The notes under the pieces: generated by a model
What the model was told of the DNA's origin: nothing
The model's database searches: none
Seen by the model: the letters and a program-made list of their open reading frames with translations, nothing else
Part shown: piece after piece, positions 7,718 to 16,257 of the stretch
How positions within the stretch are numbered: position 1 is the first letter of the stretch
Layout: every line of letters begins with the position of its first letter
Position numbers and translations under genes: made by a program
Assembly (NCBI GenBank): GCA_965220055.1
Contig: CBDCPE010000004.1
Span: forward strand, 3,224,001-3,288,000
Direction of reading: 5' to 3'
From: Bin87 sp965220055
Lineage (GTDB): Bacteria; Chloroflexota; Dehalococcoidia; Lucifugimonadales; UBA3495
Length of the DNA: 64,000 nucleotides

Positions 7718-8518
7718 GTGGACGCGGAGTCGCTCCAAATCCTGCTGGAAAGCGTTCGGGACGGGAGCGTGACTGTGTCCCGGGCGATGGATGCCCTGCG
7801 GGACCTGCCCTACCAGGACCTGGGGTACGCGAGGCTCGATCACCACCGGCCCCTGCGGACGGGTTGGCCGGAGGTGGTGCTGGCGGAGGGGAAGACAAAA
7901 GAGCAGGTCGCTGGAATTGTGGTCGCGATGAACGGGCGCGGCCTTCCCGTGCTGGTGACCCGTGCCGCTCCCGAGGTGTACGCGGCCGTTGCCGCCGAGG
8001 TTGCGACGGCCCGTTATAACGAACTGGCGCGCTGCATCGTGGTTTCGGACCAGGGAACGAGGCAACCGGCGGACGTGGGGCTGCTGATCGTGACCGGCGG
8101 CACGGCCGACCTGCCGGTGGCGGAAGAGGCGGCCCTGACGGCGGAGCTGATGGGGTGCAAAGCCTCCCGTGTGAACGACGTGGGCGTAGCGGGACTGCAT
8201 CGACTACTGGCGCAGCGTGAACGGCTGCAGGAAGCGCGGGTGATCATAGTAGTTGCGGGGATGGAGGCCGCGCTGGCGAGCGTGGTGTCGGGGCTGGTGT
8301 CGGCGCCAGTGATTGCGGTGCCCACCAGTGTGGGGTATGGGGCGAGTTTCGGCGGGCTGGCCGCGCTGCTGGGGATGCTGAACTCCTGCGCACCGGGAGT
8401 TGGCGTGGTAAACATCGACAACGGGTTCGGGGCGGGCTATCTGGCGGCGCAGATTAGCCGCATGCCCGAGCCGAGCGCGCATTCGGATTCAGCGGTTGCG
8501 CGTGAGGGGTCGGGTTGA
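7718..8518 (+). CDS. larB: Nickel-pincer cofactor biosynthesis protein LarB
   Basis: LarB carboxylates nicotinic acid adenine dinucleotide, the first step of making the nickel-pincer nucleotide of lactate racemase and related enzymes. The 266-residue product has the family N-terminus (about 1-110) and a C-terminal PurE/AIRC-like domain with VTGGTADLPVAEEAALTAELMG and the glycine-rich VAGMEAALASVVSGLV and PTSVGYGASFGG segments. The GTG start at 7718 lies 2 bases after the upstream stop, behind GAGGCG. LarC and LarE, needed for the later steps, are not in the window, nor is a LarA-type enzyme. The stop overlaps the next gene's TTG start. Confidence 0.9.
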   Translation: MDAESLQILLESVRDGSVTVSRAMDALRDLPYQDLGYARLDHHRPLRTGWPEVVLAEGKTKEQVAGIVVAMNGRGLPVLVTRAAPEVYAAVAAEVATARYNELARCIVVSDQGTRQPADVGLLIVTGGTADLPVAEEAALTAELMGCKASRVNDVGVAGLHRLLAQRERLQEARVIIVVAGMEAALASVVSGLVSAPVIAVPTSVGYGASFGGLAALLGMLNSCAPGVGVVNIDNGFGAGYLAAQISRMPEPSAHSDSAVAREGSG

Positions 8519-9468
8519 ACGGCCGGAGATGGTTGCTAATGGGACTGCTGACGGTGGCAGTCTTCGGCGGACTTTTGGCGTACGGTGATTTTCGACAGGT
8601 GGGTAGGACGCTGTTTGATTCTCCGGCCGCATACGCCGGATTAGCCGCGGCGGTGGGCCTGGCCGTGGTCAACTATGGATTGCGATACCTCCGATGGTCG
8701 ATGTATCTGCGTGCGCTCGGACTCAACGTACCGGCGTCGGTAAGCGCGCCGGTGTTCGTGGCGGGGTTGGCCCTGTCGATCACGCCGGGCAAGGTTGGCG
8801 AGCTTCTGAAGAGCGTGTGGCTCAACCAACGGACGGGAGTTCCGGTGCCGGCAGTGGTGATGGAACGGCTGACGGACGTCATATCCGTCGCTCTGTTGGG
8901 AATGACCGGGGTGCTGCTGTTGCCCACGGCGATAGCGCTGACGGTGGGCGGTCTGCTGATTGTGGGCCTCGCCATCGGGCTGCTGGCCGCGTCGCGATAC
9001 GGCGCGAAAGCGCTGGGATTGCCGGTGTTGCGGCGGTGGCGTGAACCGTTGGCGCAGTCGCAGCACGGGCTGCGTCGACTGATGGCGCCCCGGATGCTGG
9101 TGGCGGGAGTGGCGCTGGGTTTCCTGGCGTGGGCCGCTGAGGGCCTGGCTCTGTGGGCGATCATCCGCGGCTTGGATGCTGAGGTGGCGGTTGGTATCGC
9201 GCTGCCGATTTCGGCTGCCGCAGCGCTGGTGGGGGCCGTGACCGCGCTGCCGGGCGGGTTGGTTGGATTTGAGGGGAGCATGGTGGCCCTGTTGGGAAAG
9301 GCCGGTCTGCCAGCGGCCACTGCCGCGCTGGCCACCCTGCTGACCCGGCTGGCCACCCTGTGGCTGGCCGTGATCGTCGGCGGGTTGGCCTGGCTGTGGC
9401 TGGTCCAGACCGGCCGTAACCGTGCAACCGCACTGGCTAATAACACTGGGGTTACGCGCGAATCATGA
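8515..9468 (+). CDS. Lysylphosphatidylglycerol synthase-like/UPF0104 membrane protein
   Basis: Member of the LPG-synthase transmembrane family (PF03706), which includes AglD and MprF flippase domains. The 317 residues contain seven to eight membrane segments; typical motifs are RYLRWSMYLRALG near 60, the glycine/proline loop ALSITPGKVGELLKSVWL near 88-105, and LPGGLVGFEGSM near 243-254. It starts with TTG overlapping the larB stop and overlaps the next gene by 4 bases, so translation is probably coupled. With a UbiA prenyl-lipid enzyme downstream, work on polyprenyl-linked sugars or lipid transfer is a reasonable inference. No catalytic soluble domain is attached. Confidence 0.85.
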   Translation: MNGRRWLLMGLLTVAVFGGLLAYGDFRQVGRTLFDSPAAYAGLAAAVGLAVVNYGLRYLRWSMYLRALGLNVPASVSAPVFVAGLALSITPGKVGELLKSVWLNQRTGVPVPAVVMERLTDVISVALLGMTGVLLLPTAIALTVGGLLIVGLAIGLLAASRYGAKALGLPVLRRWREPLAQSQHGLRRLMAPRMLVAGVALGFLAWAAEGLALWAIIRGLDAEVAVGIALPISAAAALVGAVTALPGGLVGFEGSMVALLGKAGLPAATAALATLLTRLATLWLAVIVGGLAWLWLVQTGRNRATALANNTGVTRES

Positions 9469-10370
9469 GCCGGCTGACAGGGCTGTTACTGACGGCCCGT
9501 CCGCTGCAGTGGGTCAAGAACCTGCTGGTGTTCCTGCCGCTGCTGTTCGCGGTGGACCTGGTTTGGGAACCCGGGGATCTCGCGACTCTGCTGCCGTATA
9601 TTCCGCGGCTGGCGGGACTGTTCGCCGCGTTCTGCGCACTGTCGTCGGCGGTCTACATCCTGAACGACCTGGCTGACCGGGAGGCGGACCGGCGGCACCC
9701 CACGAAACGGGTGCGGCCCATCGCATCGGGGCTGCTACCGGGATGGCTGGCCGGCTTGGCGCTGGCGGCGCTGGCCGCTGTCGGAATGTTGGGACTGTAT
9801 GGCATATCTGCGCCGGGGCTGGGACTGCCTCTGATCGGCGGTATATACCTAGTCGCCAACGTGGGCTACTCGTTGCGGCTGAAGCGGGTGGCTCTGGTTG
9901 ACGTAATGATCGTGACCGGCGGCTACGTGCTGCGCGCCGTAGCGGGAGCGTTAGCAGTCGGAGCAGCGCCGTCGCCGTGGCTCTACGCGGTGACGGCGGC
10001 GGGGGCGCTGTTCATTGTGATCGGTCGGCGGTACGCCGAGGCGAGGCTGGCCGGCGAGGAGCCGGAGGTGCAACGGGCGACACTATCGCACTACGCTCCG
10101 CCGCTGGGTGGTCAGTTGCTGATCCTGTCGGCCACGGCGGCGCTGGTGAGCTACACGCTGTACGCGGTGGAGGCGGACAACCTGCCCGAAAACAACACGA
10201 TGCTGCTCACCGTGCCGCTGGTGATATTTGGGCTGTTCCGCTACCTGTACCTGCTGAACCACAGCCGGGATGCCGAATCGCCGGAATTGCTGATGCTGCG
10301 AGACGTGCCGCTGTTGATGGCGATTGCAGCGTGGATGGTGGTTGCCGGTGGGGTGCTGGTGCTGAATTGA
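9465..10370 (+). CDS. UbiA-family prenyltransferase, decaprenyl-phosphate phosphoribosyltransferase-like
   Basis: Integral-membrane UbiA-superfamily enzyme of 301 residues with about nine helices. The first Asp-rich motif reads NDLADREADRRHPTKRVRP (about 66-84), closely resembling the motif in mycobacterial DPPR synthase (NDxxDxxAD followed by HPTKRxRP), which transfers phosphoribose-5-phosphate from PRPP to decaprenyl phosphate. That likeness is the reason for the call; quinone-type UbiA enzymes lack the HPTKR extension. ATGA overlap with the upstream gene supports an operon. The product would be a donor for decaprenyl-linked pentoses used in envelope glycans, which is inference. Confidence 0.83.
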   Translation: MSRLTGLLLTARPLQWVKNLLVFLPLLFAVDLVWEPGDLATLLPYIPRLAGLFAAFCALSSAVYILNDLADREADRRHPTKRVRPIASGLLPGWLAGLALAALAAVGMLGLYGISAPGLGLPLIGGIYLVANVGYSLRLKRVALVDVMIVTGGYVLRAVAGALAVGAAPSPWLYAVTAAGALFIVIGRRYAEARLAGEEPEVQRATLSHYAPPLGGQLLILSATAALVSYTLYAVEADNLPENNTMLLTVPLVIFGLFRYLYLLNHSRDAESPELLMLRDVPLLMAIAAWMVVAGGVLVLN

Positions 10371-10536
10371 CGGAGTGGACCCTGCCCCAGGGTTCTAGAA
10401 GGGGAGCCAACGACCGCCAAGGCGAACCGGATAGTCAGCTTCCGACAGCGCGGTTTCGCGTGGTGTGGGACCTTGACGTGATTGGGCGCCGATACAAACG
10501 ACGTTCCGCAACGAGATCGCGAGCGAGGAGCCCGGC

Positions 10537-11448
10537 ATGTATGACATAGACAAGACTAGGAAACACCTCGTCTTTCAGAGGTACTTGCGTGGATTTAGCC
10601 AAGCAGACAATGCCGACCAAATATACACGTTTGACAAACATTGCCCAATGCAGGGCATTGAAATTCGCTCGATACGTAATGTCGAAGTATCGAGAGACGC
10701 CTACTCCGTGGAAAACGACAAAATTCTCATGGAACGCGAGAATGTTTGGGCAAGGATTCTCGACACCCTAAAAGCCAGTAACGTTGATGAATTGAACGCA
10801 TACATTGACGACCGAATGGGCTCTGCCCGGTTACGCCAGTGGCTGGCGCGCTTCGTAGTGGATTCTGCATTGCGCAGCCAGGGCTTGCATGAGCGCATGC
10901 AGCCCTTATTGAGTGAATCTCTGCCCTCGCACGACAGGCAAGAAGCGGCGGCGCTCGAAGATTATATTGCCCAACAACCGGGTTTAGAACGCGAGCTTCA
11001 TATCATCCACTCGCTGGTTGGCAAAATGACGCACAGAGACAATTTCCGAAAGCGGGTCGCTATTCTGCTTGACCCATTTCTGCGCGGCGAGGAAGGCGAA
11101 CGGTACTACGAATGGTACGAAGAAGGCAGTTGGCGCTTCGACGAACCCACAAACCGACGCACATTCATAACAACTGATATACCGTCAACGACTTTCCTCC
11201 TGGGCCCGGAGCCCCATCGTGAAAACTGGATGTGGTTCTTTATGCCACTCTCGGCCGATCTACACCTTATGGGGTTATGCGGAGACGCGCGGCTAGAGGC
11301 CGGATCTATCCCCGGATCGGGAGAGTTGGACGACAAACAGATGGACGGGATAAACGTGAGCGTTTTTCGGTGTGCACAGCGCAACGTTTACTCCTCTTCC
11401 GTTGAAGAACTCGATCGGATTATCCGGCTTGCGGCCGATGTTGCGTAG
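10537..11448 (+). CDS. DUF4238 domain protein
   Basis: The 303-residue product opens with the DUF4238 signature: HLVFQRYLRGFSQ followed by IYTFDKH (residues 10-35). The family is widespread, often near mobile or defence genes, but its biochemical role is not established. Base composition is visibly poorer in G+C than the neighbours, suggesting acquisition. The ATG follows GAGGAG at a proper distance. It is separated from the UbiA operon by 166 bases without a gene and from the next gene by 80, so it is probably transcribed alone. Confidence 0.8.
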   Translation: MYDIDKTRKHLVFQRYLRGFSQADNADQIYTFDKHCPMQGIEIRSIRNVEVSRDAYSVENDKILMERENVWARILDTLKASNVDELNAYIDDRMGSARLRQWLARFVVDSALRSQGLHERMQPLLSESLPSHDRQEAAALEDYIAQQPGLERELHIIHSLVGKMTHRDNFRKRVAILLDPFLRGEEGERYYEWYEEGSWRFDEPTNRRTFITTDIPSTTFLLGPEPHRENWMWFFMPLSADLHLMGLCGDARLEAGSIPGSGELDDKQMDGINVSVFRCAQRNVYSSSVEELDRIIRLAADVA

Positions 11449-11528
11449 TGCTTCTCACCTCGCTATGCTTACCGTCGGTTGGCTCGCCGAGCCGACACGG
11501 CTTATTTTCCGCACCGGAGATCGACGAG

Positions 11529-11969
11529 ATGACACAGGCTGCTCCTCAGATACCGCTGCCGCCGCCGCAGCCGGAATCCGATTTCTATTGGGAGAAGTGC
11601 AAGGCCGGCGAGCTTTGGCTGCGCCACTGCAAGACATGCGACCGTGCGTACTTCTACCCCCGGGACATATGCCCGTTTCCCGAGTGCTTCTCCAGGGACA
11701 CCGACTGGATTCAGAGCAGCGGGCGCGGCACCCTGCAAACGTTTGCCATCGTTCACCGGGGACCGACGCCGGCGTTCCGCGACAAGGTGCCGTACATCGC
11801 GGCGGTGGTGGAGCTGGAAGAGGGAGCAAGAATACCGTCCTGGTTGGTAGGCATAGACTTCGCCGAGGGCGAGATTCGTCCTCAGGCAGTGCAGTGCGGC
11901 ATGGCGGTGGCGGTGGAGTTTGAGGAAATCGACGAAAACATCAGCCTGCCGATGTTCCGGCCGGCGTGA
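11529..11969 (+). CDS. Zn-ribbon/OB-fold protein (DUF35 family)
   Basis: Small (146 residues) two-part protein: an N-terminal rubredoxin-like zinc ribbon with four Cys (RHCKTCDRAYFYPRDICPFPEC, cited here by its spacing, about residues 35-57) followed by an OB fold (about 65-140). DUF35 proteins accompany thiolases and other acyl-CoA enzymes and are thought to help bind CoA thioesters. No thiolase is adjacent; instead a CMD protein and a ThDP enzyme follow on the same strand. ATG at 11529 has a weak GGAG upstream, and longer in-frame extensions lack homology. Confidence 0.85.
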   Translation: MTQAAPQIPLPPPQPESDFYWEKCKAGELWLRHCKTCDRAYFYPRDICPFPECFSRDTDWIQSSGRGTLQTFAIVHRGPTPAFRDKVPYIAAVVELEEGARIPSWLVGIDFAEGEIRPQAVQCGMAVAVEFEEIDENISLPMFRPA

Positions 11970-12037
11970 AGCGCACTACTCAACCAAATTGATATTCCCG
12001 CACGCGGGAACCGACGGCAACAAACACAGGAGGCGTT

Positions 12038-12358
12038 ATGACGCAGCCCGCAGCCCGAACCGTAATGCAAGAAGTATCGCCCAGGTTGGCCGAACTCTCC
12101 GCCGACGTTTTGTTTGGCGACGTATGGGAGCGACCGGAATTGTCCAAGAGGGACCGGAGCCTGATCACCGTGGCGACCCTGACCGCTCTGTACCGCACGG
12201 ATCAACTGCGCGGACACATCGGGCGGGCGCTGGACAACGGCGTGACCCGCGACGAGATTTCCGAGGTGATCATGCACATGGCTTTCTACGCAGGCTGGCC
12301 GGTGGCGGCCAACGCAGTGCGCGTAGCTAAAGAAGTGTTCGAAGAACGCGGCGTTTAG
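12038..12358 (+). CDS. Carboxymuconolactone decarboxylase family protein
   Basis: A 106-residue alpha-helical CMD/AhpD-fold protein (PF02627). The conserved stretch LSKRDRSLITVATLTALYRTDQLRGHI fits the decarboxylase branch: it has the RSL(I/V)TVA and HI elements but lacks the CxxC of AhpD peroxidases, so a redox role is unlikely. A good ribosome site (AGGAGG) lies before the ATG. Possible substrates are lactones or beta-keto acids from aromatic or terpenoid breakdown; nothing here fixes the substrate. Confidence 0.88.
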   Translation: MTQPAARTVMQEVSPRLAELSADVLFGDVWERPELSKRDRSLITVATLTALYRTDQLRGHIGRALDNGVTRDEISEVIMHMAFYAGWPVAANAVRVAKEVFEERGV

Positions 12359-12385
12359 CCGATCAAACCCGATTCCGTCTTGAAT

Positions 12386-12415
12386 CCGTCATTCCGGCCC
12401 CGGCTGGAATGACGG
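12386..12415. repeat. Palindromic intergenic repeat/hairpin
   Basis: A 10-bp perfect inverted repeat CCGTCATTCC/GGAATGACGG with a 10-base loop between two rightward genes. The GTCATTCC palindrome resembles common dispersed repeats in GC-rich genomes. It may also end transcription, but there is no T-run. Confidence 0.5.
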
Positions 12416-12439
12416 CACTGTTAATTAAGGAGGCCCCTG

Positions 12440-14113
12440 ATGCCGACCATGACCGGAGCCCGTTTCCTCGCGGAGACACTGCGCGAGTACGGCGTTACCC
12501 ACGTGTTTTTCGTTCCCGCGATCATCCGCCGTGCCCTCGTGGAGATGGAGGACGTTGGGATCAAACGGATCATCAGCCACGGCGAGAAGTCGGCGGCGTA
12601 CATGGCCGACGCGTATGCCAGGGTCACCGGCAAGCCGGGGCTGTGTTTTGCCCAGTCGGTGGGTGCGGCGAACCTGGCCGCTGGCCTGCAGGACGCCTAC
12701 CTGGGAGTCTCCCCGGTGATAGCGATCACGGGGCACCGGCCTCCGATGCACCGGCACCGGAACTCATACCAGGAGATTGAGCACTCCAAGCCGTTCGCTT
12801 CGGTTACCAAGTACAGCGCGGAAGTGGAGGCAGTGGAGCAGTTGCCCCACCTGCTGCGGCAGGCGTTCCGCGAAGTGACCACCGGTCAGACGTTGCCGGC
12901 TCACCTGGACTTCTCCGGCATTTCCGGCGACGTGATTACGGATGGCATCCTGGATACCGACGTGATCGTTGAGGAACCGTTTACGCAGAGGCCGGCGTTC
13001 CGACCGGCTCCGGAGCCGGAGCGGGTGCGCGAGGCGGCGCGGATACTGTCGCAAGCCGAGCGGCCGGTGATCGTGGCCGGCGGCGGCGTGACGGCGTCGG
13101 GCGCAGAAGCCGAGGTCTTGCGGTTGGCGGAGATGCTGAACATCCCAGTGGCCACCGCGTTGAACGCCAAGGGTTGCATCCCGGAGAATCATCCGCTTTC
13201 AGTTGGCGTCGTGGGCAGCTATTCGCGCTGGTCGGCGAACAGGGTCGTGTCGGAGGCGGATCTGGTGCTCTTCATCGGTAGCCACACCGGGAGCCAGGTG
13301 ACACTGGACTGGCGCATCCCGGCGGTGGGAACTCCGGTGATACAGATTGACCTCGACGCCAGCGAACTGGGCCGTTCATATCCAGCCGCCTACGGGCTAC
13401 AGGGTGACGCCAAGCGTACCCTGGAGGCGATGATCGACGTGCTGGAACCCACGGGAGGCAACGCGACCTGGGTGTCGCGAGCCCAGGAGCACGTGCAGAA
13501 CTGGCGGGACGAGCACGAGCCGGTGCTGACATCGGACGCGGTGCCCATACGGCCGGAGCGGCTGTGCCAGGAGCTGACGGACTTCCTACCCTCGGACGCC
13601 GTGTTGTTAGCGGACACCGGGCACGCGGGCATCTGGACGGGCAGCATGGTCGACCTGAACCACCCGGGTCAGTCTTACCTGCGGGCGGCCGGATCGCTGG
13701 GATGGGGTCTGCCGGCGGCGCTGGGCGCCAAGTGCGGAGTGCCGGAGCGGCCGGTGGTATGCTGGACCGGCGACGGTGGCATGTGGTACCACATCGGCGA
13801 GCTGGAAACCGCGGTTCGCTACGGCATCAACGCGGTGATCGTGGTGCACAACAACGGTGGCTTGAACCAGGATAGGCGGGGCGACGAGGCGGCATACGAA
13901 GGGCGTGAGGGCGGCAATCCCGGCGAGTTGTGGCGGTTTACCGACACCAACTTCGCTCAGATCGCAGAGTCGATGGGAGCGTTGGGCATCCGCGTCACGG
14001 ACCCTAACCAGATCAACTCTGCACTGGACCAGGCGGTCAGCGCCAACCGGCCTACGGTGGTGGACATAGTCAGCGACGGGGAGGTTGCGGCGGTGCCACC
14101 GTGGGGTCCATAA
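12440..14113 (+). CDS. ThDP-dependent enzyme, acetolactate synthase large-subunit-like
   Basis: A 557-residue thiamine-diphosphate enzyme with the three usual domains: Pyr domain (1-170) holding the catalytic Glu49 in SHGEKSAAYMADAYAR, a central domain (190-325), and a PP domain whose GDG...NN motif runs from GDGGMWYHIGELE to IVVHNN (about 448-475). It carries no IlvN-like regulatory partner nearby, so it is more likely a decarboxylase or carboligase of catabolism than a biosynthetic acetolactate synthase. AAGGAGG stands well placed before the ATG. It lies 81 bases after a CMD gene, with a palindrome in between. Confidence 0.9.
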   Translation: MPTMTGARFLAETLREYGVTHVFFVPAIIRRALVEMEDVGIKRIISHGEKSAAYMADAYARVTGKPGLCFAQSVGAANLAAGLQDAYLGVSPVIAITGHRPPMHRHRNSYQEIEHSKPFASVTKYSAEVEAVEQLPHLLRQAFREVTTGQTLPAHLDFSGISGDVITDGILDTDVIVEEPFTQRPAFRPAPEPERVREAARILSQAERPVIVAGGGVTASGAEAEVLRLAEMLNIPVATALNAKGCIPENHPLSVGVVGSYSRWSANRVVSEADLVLFIGSHTGSQVTLDWRIPAVGTPVIQIDLDASELGRSYPAAYGLQGDAKRTLEAMIDVLEPTGGNATWVSRAQEHVQNWRDEHEPVLTSDAVPIRPERLCQELTDFLPSDAVLLADTGHAGIWTGSMVDLNHPGQSYLRAAGSLGWGLPAALGAKCGVPERPVVCWTGDGGMWYHIGELETAVRYGINAVIVVHNNGGLNQDRRGDEAAYEGREGGNPGELWRFTDTNFAQIAESMGALGIRVTDPNQINSALDQAVSANRPTVVDIVSDGEVAAVPPWGP

Positions 14114-14149
14114 AGTCCCTCTAGACTGCGGCTCGAGGAGACGCTGCTG

Positions 14150-14353
14150 ATGCGCTATGCACTGCTGTTCGGCCTGCACATCCTGCTGTTCGTCGTCGCA
14201 GTTGTGGTGTTCTACCTCGGGTTGGGGGTGGGTCTCGCGCTGAGCCCGCCGGCCGGGACGGCGCTGTGGTTGGTGGCCGGAGCGATTGCGCTGGCCAACC
14301 TGCTGTGGCTTATCGCCTCGATCCGAAGGGTCAGCCGCCGGACACAACCGTAA
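14150..14353 (+). CDS. Small two-helix membrane protein
   Basis: A 67-residue protein with two hydrophobic helices (about 2-26 and 33-56) and a basic C-terminus (RRVSRRTQP). It has no recognisable family. A GAGGAG site upstream of the ATG and the clear two-helix pattern support it as real. It follows the ThDP gene by 36 bases and converges with the MetF-like gene, whose stop lies 13 bases away. Confidence 0.55.
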   Translation: MRYALLFGLHILLFVVAVVVFYLGLGVGLALSPPAGTALWLVAGAIALANLLWLIASIRRVSRRTQP

Positions 14354-14366
14354 CGGATTGGTGAGC

Positions 14367-15224
14367 TCAGGCGGAGGCCTGCCGAAGGAACTCGCGGGCG
14401 GCGTCGTAATTCCTGGCGCCGCTGCGTCGGATGGGCGGCACTACGTAGCAATCGTCGGCCCCGACATACCGCAATCCTTCCCATACCTCAAGAGCGATGT
14501 CCACGCCGGAACGGCCGGCTTTGAGATCACTCCTGATCTGCTCGGGGACGGCGGCGAAGGAGACACCGTCGGGTTCCATTAGGCCCACGCCGTAGAAAAT
14601 AGGAATCCCTGGCGGGCTGCCCGTCGAAAGTGTGATGGCTTCCGTGAGGTGGTTGATCTCCGAGGGCTCGAAGATCGGCTGGGTGATCAGAAATTGCGCG
14701 CCGGCCTCGACTTTGCGAGCGGCGAGTTCCGCCTCGGGTTCGACGCCACGACCCAGGTCGACTGTCGCGCCGATGCAGAAGTTGGTGGGAGCGCGCAGCG
14801 GGCGGCCGCGGTGGTCGACTCCGGAGTTCAAGCTGGCGATGGACGCGATCAACTCCGTGGGACGGTAATCGTTGACGGCGGACGCGATGTCGCGCGGGCC
14901 GAAGGGGTCGCCGGCCACCACGATGACGTTCTCCAACCCAAGCGCCTGGGCTCCCAGAAGCAGGGATTCCAGCGCCAGGCGGTTCATGTCCCGTGTGGCC
15001 ATCGTGAAAATTGGGTCCGTGGCGAAGCGGTCGCGGAGCACGGCTGCCGTGGCGACTGAATTGAGCCTGACTATCCTGCCGGGATTGTAGGCGGCGGATA
15101 CGAAATCGGCGCCTACCGGTGGTTCCGGAACGTCCTCGGGACGGCCGGAACGGGGAGGGGAGTAGTCGCAGATGAAAGACGGGCACCCAGTCAGAGCGTG
15201 GGTTCGGTCAACAACTTTTGCCAT
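14367..15224 (-). CDS. Methylenetetrahydrofolate reductase family protein
   Basis: A 285-residue beta-alpha barrel of the MetF family (PF02219). Recognisable pieces are ATRDMNRLALESLLLGAQALGLENVIVVAGDPFG (flavin/folate-binding strand, quoted by its ends ATRDMN and GDPFG, about 77-110), NFCIGATVDLG near 147, and AGAQFLITQPIFEP near 178. Such shortened paralogues in methanogens and anaerobes often serve other C1 carriers. It shares a strand with the MqnA-like gene 30 bases upstream. MetF family is sure; which pterin it uses is not. Confidence 0.85.
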   Translation of the reverse strand: MAKVVDRTHALTGCPSFICDYSPPRSGRPEDVPEPPVGADFVSAAYNPGRIVRLNSVATAAVLRDRFATDPIFTMATRDMNRLALESLLLGAQALGLENVIVVAGDPFGPRDIASAVNDYRPTELIASIASLNSGVDHRGRPLRAPTNFCIGATVDLGRGVEPEAELAARKVEAGAQFLITQPIFEPSEINHLTEAITLSTGSPPGIPIFYGVGLMEPDGVSFAAVPEQIRSDLKAGRSGVDIALEVWEGLRYVGADDCYVVPPIRRSGARNYDAAREFLRQASA

Positions 15225-15254
15225 CGGCGGGCAGCGACGCGACGCTCGACCTTG

Positions 15255-16025
15255 CTACTCGGTAAGGCCTTCCAGGTACTCCCGGAAGCGGGTGATGGCC
15301 TGCTGCTCGGAGCGGCCGACGTAGTAGCGGATACCCTGGACGTATTCGACGACGTCGCGGGGCAGCATCAGCAGGTCATCGCGGGGTTCGTTGAGGTGGT
15401 ACAGGCCGTCCACCCCCTCTTCAAGGCCAACGTACAGGGTGTCCTCCAGGATGGCCTTTTCGCGGTCATCAAGGCCCTTGCGCATGATCCACTGGTTGAA
15501 TACGAAGGGCAGGTTGGTCCACTGGGTCCATTCCGTACCGAGGTCGAAGCGGTGGGCGAAGCCTCGGACGCCGCGCCGGCGGCGGAGGGCGCGGTTCCCG
15601 ATGAGCAGGAAGGCGTCGAAGGTTTCATCCGGACGGTTGACGTCGCCGGGGCGGAGCACAAATTCGCCCGGTTCCAGATCGTACTTGCGACGTAGAAGGA
15701 TTTCCAGCAACTTGGATGCGGTGACATCCTCGTCGGACACCCCGATGGTGACGCCGCCGAGCTCTTCCATGGGGTGCTGAGAATAAAGGCAGACGCTGAC
15801 GGCACGGCTCAAAGACGAAAAGCAGAAGCCGCCGACGGGCTCGAAGCGGTCTTCGAGACGGAACACGTCGGACAGATGGGCCGGGCCGGCGTCGAGTTCG
15901 CCGTTGTCCAGAGCGTCGCCCAATTGACGAGGGGTAGTTTGGCGCAGTTCGAATCCGCGACGCGCCATGTCGAAGTAGAAGGGTTCAGCTTCCAGATATG
16001 GTACACGGCCGACTCTAACGGGCAT
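15255..16025 (-). CDS. MqnA-like chorismate dehydratase/periplasmic-binding fold protein
   Basis: Belongs to the MqnA/MqnD family (PF02621), whose founding members catalyse steps of menaquinone synthesis by the futalosine route. Seen: an N-terminal VRVGRVPYLEAEPFY strand comparable with MqnA's RIGRVxYLN start, a LDAGPAHLSDVFR segment near 44, and a TIGVSDEDVTASKLLEILLRR strand-loop-helix near 92-112. Length (256) is a little under the usual 270-290. No other mqn gene is next to it, so it may be a divergent paralogue. The start ATG at 16025 fits the family N-terminus. Confidence 0.75.
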   Translation of the reverse strand: MPVRVGRVPYLEAEPFYFDMARRGFELRQTTPRQLGDALDNGELDAGPAHLSDVFRLEDRFEPVGGFCFSSLSRAVSVCLYSQHPMEELGGVTIGVSDEDVTASKLLEILLRRKYDLEPGEFVLRPGDVNRPDETFDAFLLIGNRALRRRRGVRGFAHRFDLGTEWTQWTNLPFVFNQWIMRKGLDDREKAILEDTLYVGLEEGVDGLYHLNEPRDDLLMLPRDVVEYVQGIRYYVGRSEQQAITRFREYLEGLTE

Positions 16026-16215
16026 CTTCTAGTCACCAACGTCTTTCGGGATGATCCGCAGCAGCCAAGGTTGAATTGGAGCCAACACCCGGCCGGCGGG
16101 GCGTTAGGATTGTAGGACGGGCCGCGATACGGGTCAAGGAACGAGCGGGTTTCCCGGTACCTCCGCTTGCGCGCAGGCGCGGCAAGCCCGAACCACTCAC
16201 CGGGATGTCGGCGGG

Positions 16216-16221
16216 TATAAT
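16216..16221 (+). promoter_or_regulatory. Probable -10 box upstream of the enolase-superfamily gene
   Basis: A perfect TATAAT at 16216-16221 stands about 37 bases before the ATG at 16258, with GGAGG between them. No convincing -35 box is seen 16-18 bases upstream. Confidence 0.4.
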
Positions 16222-16257
16222 TGGTCGCAGTTTGGAAGGATTGGAGGCGGCGCGTTC

